A model generated the notes under the pieces. That model saw only the letters and a list, made by a program, of their open reading frames with translations. It had not been told where the DNA came from and made no database searches. Below, in pieces: positions 60,296 to 64,000 of a stretch of 64,000 nucleotides of DNA (position 1 is its first letter; every line of letters begins with the position of its first letter). Source of the stretch: Sphingobacterium populi. GTDB taxonomy: Bacteria > Bacteroidota > Bacteroidia > Sphingobacteriales > Sphingobacteriaceae. The position numbers and the translations under genes were made by a program. Location of the stretch: NCBI RefSeq assembly GCF_001586775.1, contig NZ_LQXS01000003.1, positions 558,001 through 622,000 on the forward strand, read 5' to 3'.

Positions 60296-62932
60296 TTAGT
60301 GTTTGTACGCATAGAGTTTATGGTCGCGCTTGGTGGATAGTAAATAATTGCCACTATTGTAGTTGATCGGGCCATAATAAAACAATGGAAGCGCCTCTAC
60401 CGGAAATCCGTCTATCACGTTGCCATTCTCCGTAAATACGTAGATTAAATTGTTTGACGGTACACTGACTCCCAACTGTACTATCGTTCGGGAGATGGGG
60501 AAAAACAGAGGAGAACTATATATTTCTTTGGTGAATCCTTGACTGTAGCGTAGCGATGTGCTGTCCGCGGTTTGATAGACACTGAGCTTATTATCGTCAA
60601 GAACGACCATATCTGGTATGGAAGCAACAGATAGCGGCGCAAAGAATGCGCGATGATTGCCGGAAAGCTCAGCATTGGATGTGCTGCTTACACCATTGGA
60701 TTTAGCATAACGATAAAGCTTGCCAGCACTATCTGTGGTGATAAATACATCCTCGGCACCTGAACTTGCGCTGATTATATGTCCTAGTGGATTCCGGAAT
60801 GTTGCTTCGGCTTCGGTCGGGGCCGCTATTTCGTGTACAATCTGGCCTTCCGAATTGAAATAATATACTTTGCCCGATGTACTACCGACGACGATTTCAT
60901 TATTCGCTAGATAAATGCCGCTGAGTAAGCGACCAGAAACAGCTGTCGAAGCCCAATTAGATACTGCATTTCCTTCCATGTCATACGCAAGTAAACGATC
61001 TCTCAACGGAACGAAAATAATATCACGACGATCGATAGTTAGCACTACCGGCGATCCAGTAGGCTCTTCGGGTAAGCTTATAGAAAAGCCAGGCAACCCA
61101 TTGCCTTTGGGGTCAAAACGATACAGACGATTTCGGTCAGTCACTAACAGAATAGAGCGATCTGCCAATTGAATCATATCACCGATCACTCGACCAGAAA
61201 ATACAGTTGACCAAATTTTGGTACCACTAGGGTGAATGGCATGAAGCGTATGATCTTGTTCTTGTACCAAGATGAATTGACTGGTATCCGAATGCTCGAA
61301 GACGTATGGTCGCGTTATTAGTCGATTGTTGAACGCATATGTCCAATCAGGAGATGAGCCTAATGCCGTCGAGCTTTTGTAGATACCATAAATACTACTG
61401 ATAAAGTTGCCACCATTGCCCATGAGCTGTGCGGACCACGCATAAAAATCTTGGTATCCATATGCTTTGCTGTCTCGTAAGTTCTGCGCCAGAGGTCGAA
61501 TTAAGTTGTTGCTGAGCATGCGGCTCGCATTTTTGGTATGCAGAAAGAAAGTCACGTTGGCTTCGTCGCCTTGCATGCGTTCGTAGTTTTTGAAGCCCAA
61601 GGTGCCTACCAGTAGATCGCTATTTTGCCATTGACTTAGGTAGTTGCTAACTGTTGCGGATTGATTTGCGAATACAACAACGTCATCTATAATCGTGAAA
61701 TATGGACGAGGAAAGATTTGAAAAGCATCGCCATAATAGGCATAGAGCAGATTCTCATATTTAAGGCGATACAGGCCATTGCCCACATCCTCGGCTAAAT
61801 CAGACAGCATTCCATCCAGAGCGGTTGAGTCGCGTAAAGATAGAAAACCCAAGTTGTCACCATTGTTCAATTCTGCGACAGCGAATCCGCTACCACCCGC
61901 CGCCTCAAAGCCGCTAGTAATATTGGGCCGGCTACTGCGGGTATTCTCTAACTGATCCAAAATCCGCTTTTGATTAGGTTTGCGTGTTAGATATTTTTCC
62001 AGATCTTGGCGGTACTTCCGCAAATCGCTAACGGAGTATTCCAAATACAGGGCAGTATTGGCAGGGAAATAGTGATACAAGCGTTGGGTGGTCTTCTGTT
62101 GGAAAGCGAATAGCGATAAATAATTTTGTTCTTTTTTATCCAGTTCACTTTCTCCAGTAAGCATCAGCGCATCCTGCTTATAGTTAATGTTCCAAGTGGA
62201 TTGCCCATCTAATCCCAAAAATTGTTGTATAAAATGTCCTGGCCTATTGCGCAGAAATTTTTTGGACAAGCTATCGATCTGCTCGTGCGCAAAGTAGAAA
62301 CTCAAAGGCACATTTCTGTTGGTATTCTCCAAGAAAAATGCAATCTGCTGACGACTCAGCTTAGGGTGTCTCTTATCGAGCACTTTTTCTAAAACTGAGA
62401 GCGCTGGAGAAACAAAGAATATATCGGCATGATAGGCGGCATACCACGTCACTTCGCTGCTATCGCGTTGCAGCGCAAAGATGCGTTGGCCTAGGGTATC
62501 TAAGGCGGTGAATTGATACCGATCTGAAAGCTGTGCTAAAAAGTTGTTGACCGAACTTTCTTTTATTGGTTCTATGGTGGGTATGGTAAACAACATCTCT
62601 ACCGATTTGTCTACGTCATGAAAAGAAACATACACGTCGGTGCCAGCTAGATACGGAGTGAGCGTAGGACTACGTAGGAGTTGTTGCTTTAGGTCGTTCA
62701 TATTTTGTTTTTGCTCGAAACCTAATAAAGCATCAAATACTTCGTAATCTTTGAAAATGTTATCCGTAGTTTCCTCGTTTTTGAATGCAGCGATGAGTAA
62801 TGTTTCTTCTGGAAGAAAGGTGAGCGGCTTGGTCATATCCTTTTGCGCACTCCCTAACCCCGTAAAATAGAAAACGGAGGCAGCTACTACGGCTACAAAC
62901 AATATGATAGAAACTATAATGGTACCCTTCAT
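60296..62932 (-). CDS. Membrane-anchored protein with DUF3352-like N-region and C-terminal beta-propeller
   Basis: The 878 residues begin with an N-terminal transmembrane anchor at about 4-24 (IIVSIILFVAVVAASVFYF). Residues 35-530 form a large domain starting with FLPEETLLIAAFKNEETT, a motif reminiscent of DUF3352 proteins. From about 545 to the end, short PQQ/WD-like strands recur (LHAIHPSGTKIWSTVF, RLYRFDPKGNGLPGFSI, RLLAYDMEGNAVSNWA, KVYYFNSEGQIVHEI), indicating a beta-propeller of six or so blades. It is exported and tethered to the inner membrane. I do not know its function; a binding or scaffolding role is only a guess. A TAGGTTTG element lies 6 bases before the ATG. Confidence 0.7.
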   Translation of the reverse strand: MKGTIIVSIILFVAVVAASVFYFTGLGSAQKDMTKPLTFLPEETLLIAAFKNEETTDNIFKDYEVFDALLGFEQKQNMNDLKQQLLRSPTLTPYLAGTDVYVSFHDVDKSVEMLFTIPTIEPIKESSVNNFLAQLSDRYQFTALDTLGQRIFALQRDSSEVTWYAAYHADIFFVSPALSVLEKVLDKRHPKLSRQQIAFFLENTNRNVPLSFYFAHEQIDSLSKKFLRNRPGHFIQQFLGLDGQSTWNINYKQDALMLTGESELDKKEQNYLSLFAFQQKTTQRLYHYFPANTALYLEYSVSDLRKYRQDLEKYLTRKPNQKRILDQLENTRSSRPNITSGFEAAGGSGFAVAELNNGDNLGFLSLRDSTALDGMLSDLAEDVGNGLYRLKYENLLYAYYGDAFQIFPRPYFTIIDDVVVFANQSATVSNYLSQWQNSDLLVGTLGFKNYERMQGDEANVTFFLHTKNASRMLSNNLIRPLAQNLRDSKAYGYQDFYAWSAQLMGNGGNFISSIYGIYKSSTALGSSPDWTYAFNNRLITRPYVFEHSDTSQFILVQEQDHTLHAIHPSGTKIWSTVFSGRVIGDMIQLADRSILLVTDRNRLYRFDPKGNGLPGFSISLPEEPTGSPVVLTIDRRDIIFVPLRDRLLAYDMEGNAVSNWASTAVSGRLLSGIYLANNEIVVGSTSGKVYYFNSEGQIVHEIAAPTEAEATFRNPLGHIISASSGAEDVFITTDSAGKLYRYAKSNGVSSTSNAELSGNHRAFFAPLSVASIPDMVVLDDNKLSVYQTADSTSLRYSQGFTKEIYSSPLFFPISRTIVQLGVSVPSNNLIYVFTENGNVIDGFPVEALPLFYYGPINYNSGNYLLSTKRDHKLYAYKH

Positions 62933-62938
62933 CTATTA

Positions 62939-62946
62939 CAAACCTA
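62939..62946 (-). promoter_or_regulatory. -7 promoter element for the 878-residue protein gene
   Basis: TAGGTTTG on the minus strand, the same octamer as at nrnA, 6 bases before the ATG at 62932. Confidence 0.5.
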
Positions 62947-63067
62947 AAAAAATCTGCCTGCAAATTTCAATTAGAATATTTAAAAATTGATAAAAATCGC
63001 TCTGAGTATGCATCAAATTGTATACATTTATCCACATGAAATCGGCTGTATAGCTTGATATACTATT

Positions 63068-63457
63068 ATGAACAAACAAATTATTCTTACCGCAGCATTT
63101 TTTGGAATGGTTGCAGTGATATTAGGAGCATTTGGCGCACATGGCTTAGAAGGAAAGGTGAGTAATTCTCAGTTGGAAACATGGGAAACCGCTAACCGTT
63201 ATCATTTTTACCATACGTTGGCTCTTTTGTTTTTGTCCACTTTTTCGCGGGCAAAAAGTCAATCCATAAGATTGTCTTTTATCGCTTTTACAGTTGGTAT
63301 ATTTTTATTCTCAGGCTCGCTGTATTTATTGAGCACACGAGAACTGATTGGGATTACGCAGATCAATATCTTGGGTCCGATTACACCTGTCGGCGGATTG
63401 TTTTTTATCATCGGCTGGATCGGTTTATTCTCGGCAGCATTGCGCCATCGAGCATAA
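63068..63457 (+). CDS. DUF423 (YgdD-like) small membrane protein
   Basis: The 129 residues contain four hydrophobic helices. The DUF423 markers are VILGAFGAHGLEGK (about 17-30), YHFYHTLALLFL (about 45-56), FLFSGSLYLLS and NILGPITPVGGLFFIIGW (about 100-117). The family is widespread in bacteria and its function is unknown. It is followed by a strong terminator. Upstream, a perfect TTATCCACA nonamer lies at 63028-63036, possibly by chance. Confidence 0.92.
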   Translation: MNKQIILTAAFFGMVAVILGAFGAHGLEGKVSNSQLETWETANRYHFYHTLALLFLSTFSRAKSQSIRLSFIAFTVGIFLFSGSLYLLSTRELIGITQINILGPITPVGGLFFIIGWIGLFSAALRHRA

Positions 63458-63482
63458 TATTACATGTTAGAACTTAGTGATG

Positions 63483-63519
63483 CCCTCGGTTAGTGCCTGC
63501 TAATCGAGGGTATTTTTTT
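63483..63519 (+). terminator. Terminator of the DUF423 gene
   Basis: An 11-bp stem with one G-U pair (63483-63493 with 63500-63510), a 6-base loop, then TATTTTTTT to 63519. Confidence 0.85.
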
Positions 63520-63526
63520 ACATTTG
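63519..63526 (+). promoter_or_regulatory. -7 promoter element for priA
   Basis: TACATTTG, exact TAnnTTTG, 3 bases before the ATG at 63530; it abuts the DUF423 terminator. Confidence 0.5.
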
Positions 63527-63529
63527 TAT

Positions 63530-64000
63530 ATGTCATCACCCCAGCTTTTCGAATCCGCCGCTGCGCGTCAGACGCTTTTTGTAGAGGTTGTATTGCCCTT
63601 GTCGATAGCCAAGTCGTATACGTATCGTGTGCCAGAAGCGCTCAACGACAAGGTAAAGCTGGGTGTGCGCGTGATTGTGCAATTCGGCAAAAATCGAATC
63701 TATGCAGCTATAGTGGAGCGTGTAACGGAAGAAGCCCCGCTACGCTACGAAGCAAAATACATTTTGGACGTAGTAGATGAACAAGGCATAGTGGGCGTAA
63801 AACAGCTTGATTTCTGGCACTGGATTGCCGATTATTATATGTGCTACCTTGGCGATGTGATGCAAGCGGCTTTGCCAGCGGCTTTGAAAATGGCTTCCGA
63901 GACAAAGATTCGCTCTGCGGATCAAGAAGATCGGGATCGTAGCGGATTGAACGATAAAGCATTTCTCGTAATGGACGCACTGGATGTTGCTGGCGAACTC
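63530..64000 (+). CDS. priA: Primosomal protein N' PriA (3' part outside window)
   Basis: The first 157 residues of PriA are present and the frame is still open at the window end. The N-terminal 3'BD domain is clear: LFVEVVLPLSIAKSYTYRVP (16-35), GVRVIVQFGKNRIYAAIVER (about 45-64) and LDFWHWIADYYMCYLGDVMQAALPAAL (about 93-119; shown to mark the region), all typical of PriA. The helicase motifs would lie beyond the window. PriA restarts stalled replication forks by loading DnaB. The start at 63530 is chosen because homologous sequence begins about 15 residues later. The promoter geometry predicts a leaderless message. Confidence 0.88.
   Translation, partial: MSSPQLFESAAARQTLFVEVVLPLSIAKSYTYRVPEALNDKVKLGVRVIVQFGKNRIYAAIVERVTEEAPLRYEAKYILDVVDEQGIVGVKQLDFWHWIADYYMCYLGDVMQAALPAALKMASETKIRSADQEDRDRSGLNDKAFLVMDALDVAGEL

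Noticed and set aside
63028..63036. Perfect DnaA box TTATCCACA upstream of the DUF423 gene
   Set aside because: A single 9-mer is expected by chance about once per 130 kb of both strands (more often in AT-rich DNA), with no second box nearby.
1..64000. CRISPR arrays, insertion sequences, prophage, tRNA or rRNA genes
   Set aside because: No direct-repeat/spacer pattern, transposase motif, phage gene or cloverleaf candidate was seen; gene content is uniformly core chromosomal. A tRNA or ncRNA search program would be decisive.

Overview
The window is a 64-kb stretch of a Bacteroidota chromosome, most probably from the Sphingobacteriales (Sphingobacterium/Pedobacter-like). This rests on several things. 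Many genes are preceded by the Bacteroidota -7 promoter element TAnnTTTG, and Shine-Dalgarno sites are scarce. The division and cell-wall (dcw) cluster runs mraZ-rsmH-ftsL-ftsI-murE-mraY-murD-ftsW-murG-murC-ftsQ-ftsA-ftsZ without murF or ddl. FtsZ carries a long linker and a Bacteroidota-type tail, transketolase is split into two genes, and there is an HU-SPOR membrane protein. No tRNA, rRNA, CRISPR array, insertion sequence or prophage was seen; the region reads as core chromosome.

Layout. 1-6.9 kb: the end of a YeeZ-like SDR gene, a small membrane protein, an overlapping glycosyltransferase/flippase-like/glycosyltransferase operon, a membrane-anchored sphingomyelinase-type phosphodiesterase, and a class III aminotransferase. 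7-10.6 kb: split transketolase followed by an ECF sigma factor, a membrane protein with a strict 32-residue repeat, and a Spy-like periplasmic protein. 10.7-24.5 kb: housekeeping genes, mostly on the minus strand (nfu, purB, acyl-CoA dehydrogenase, yidC, pyrG, a glycosidase/CBM9 pair, queE, a LutB-like protein that has lost its Fe-S cysteines, aspS). 24.8-40.9 kb: the dcw cluster on the plus strand, headed by an array of MraZ-type boxes and closed by tandem terminators. 41-42.5 kb: pyrR-pyrB behind a leader with a perfect 15-bp hairpin. 42.8-52.5 kb: an envelope operon of a giant TPR protein, an outer-membrane barrel, an HU-SPOR protein, ExbB, ExbD, a TonB/TolA-like protein and FolC. 52.5-64 kb: topoisomerase IV subunit A, an esterase, ansA-tatD, a tandem-FKBP lipoprotein, nrnA, a large membrane-anchored beta-propeller protein, a DUF423 protein and the start of priA.

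How it fits together. The dcw genes make lipid II with meso-diaminopimelate (MurE has DNPR) and assemble the FtsZ/FtsA divisome. The following TPR-barrel-HU/SPOR-ExbB-ExbD-TonB operon looks like a proton-driven envelope machine with a chromosome-facing HU domain and a septal-peptidoglycan-facing SPOR domain on one polypeptide; it is the best candidate here for a little-described system. Regulatory signals around mraZ and ftsZ (MraZ boxes on a 10-bp period, DnaA-type nonamers at both sites) suggest that division-gene expression is tied to MraZ and possibly to DnaA. All functional statements come from reading motifs by eye; no database search was run.
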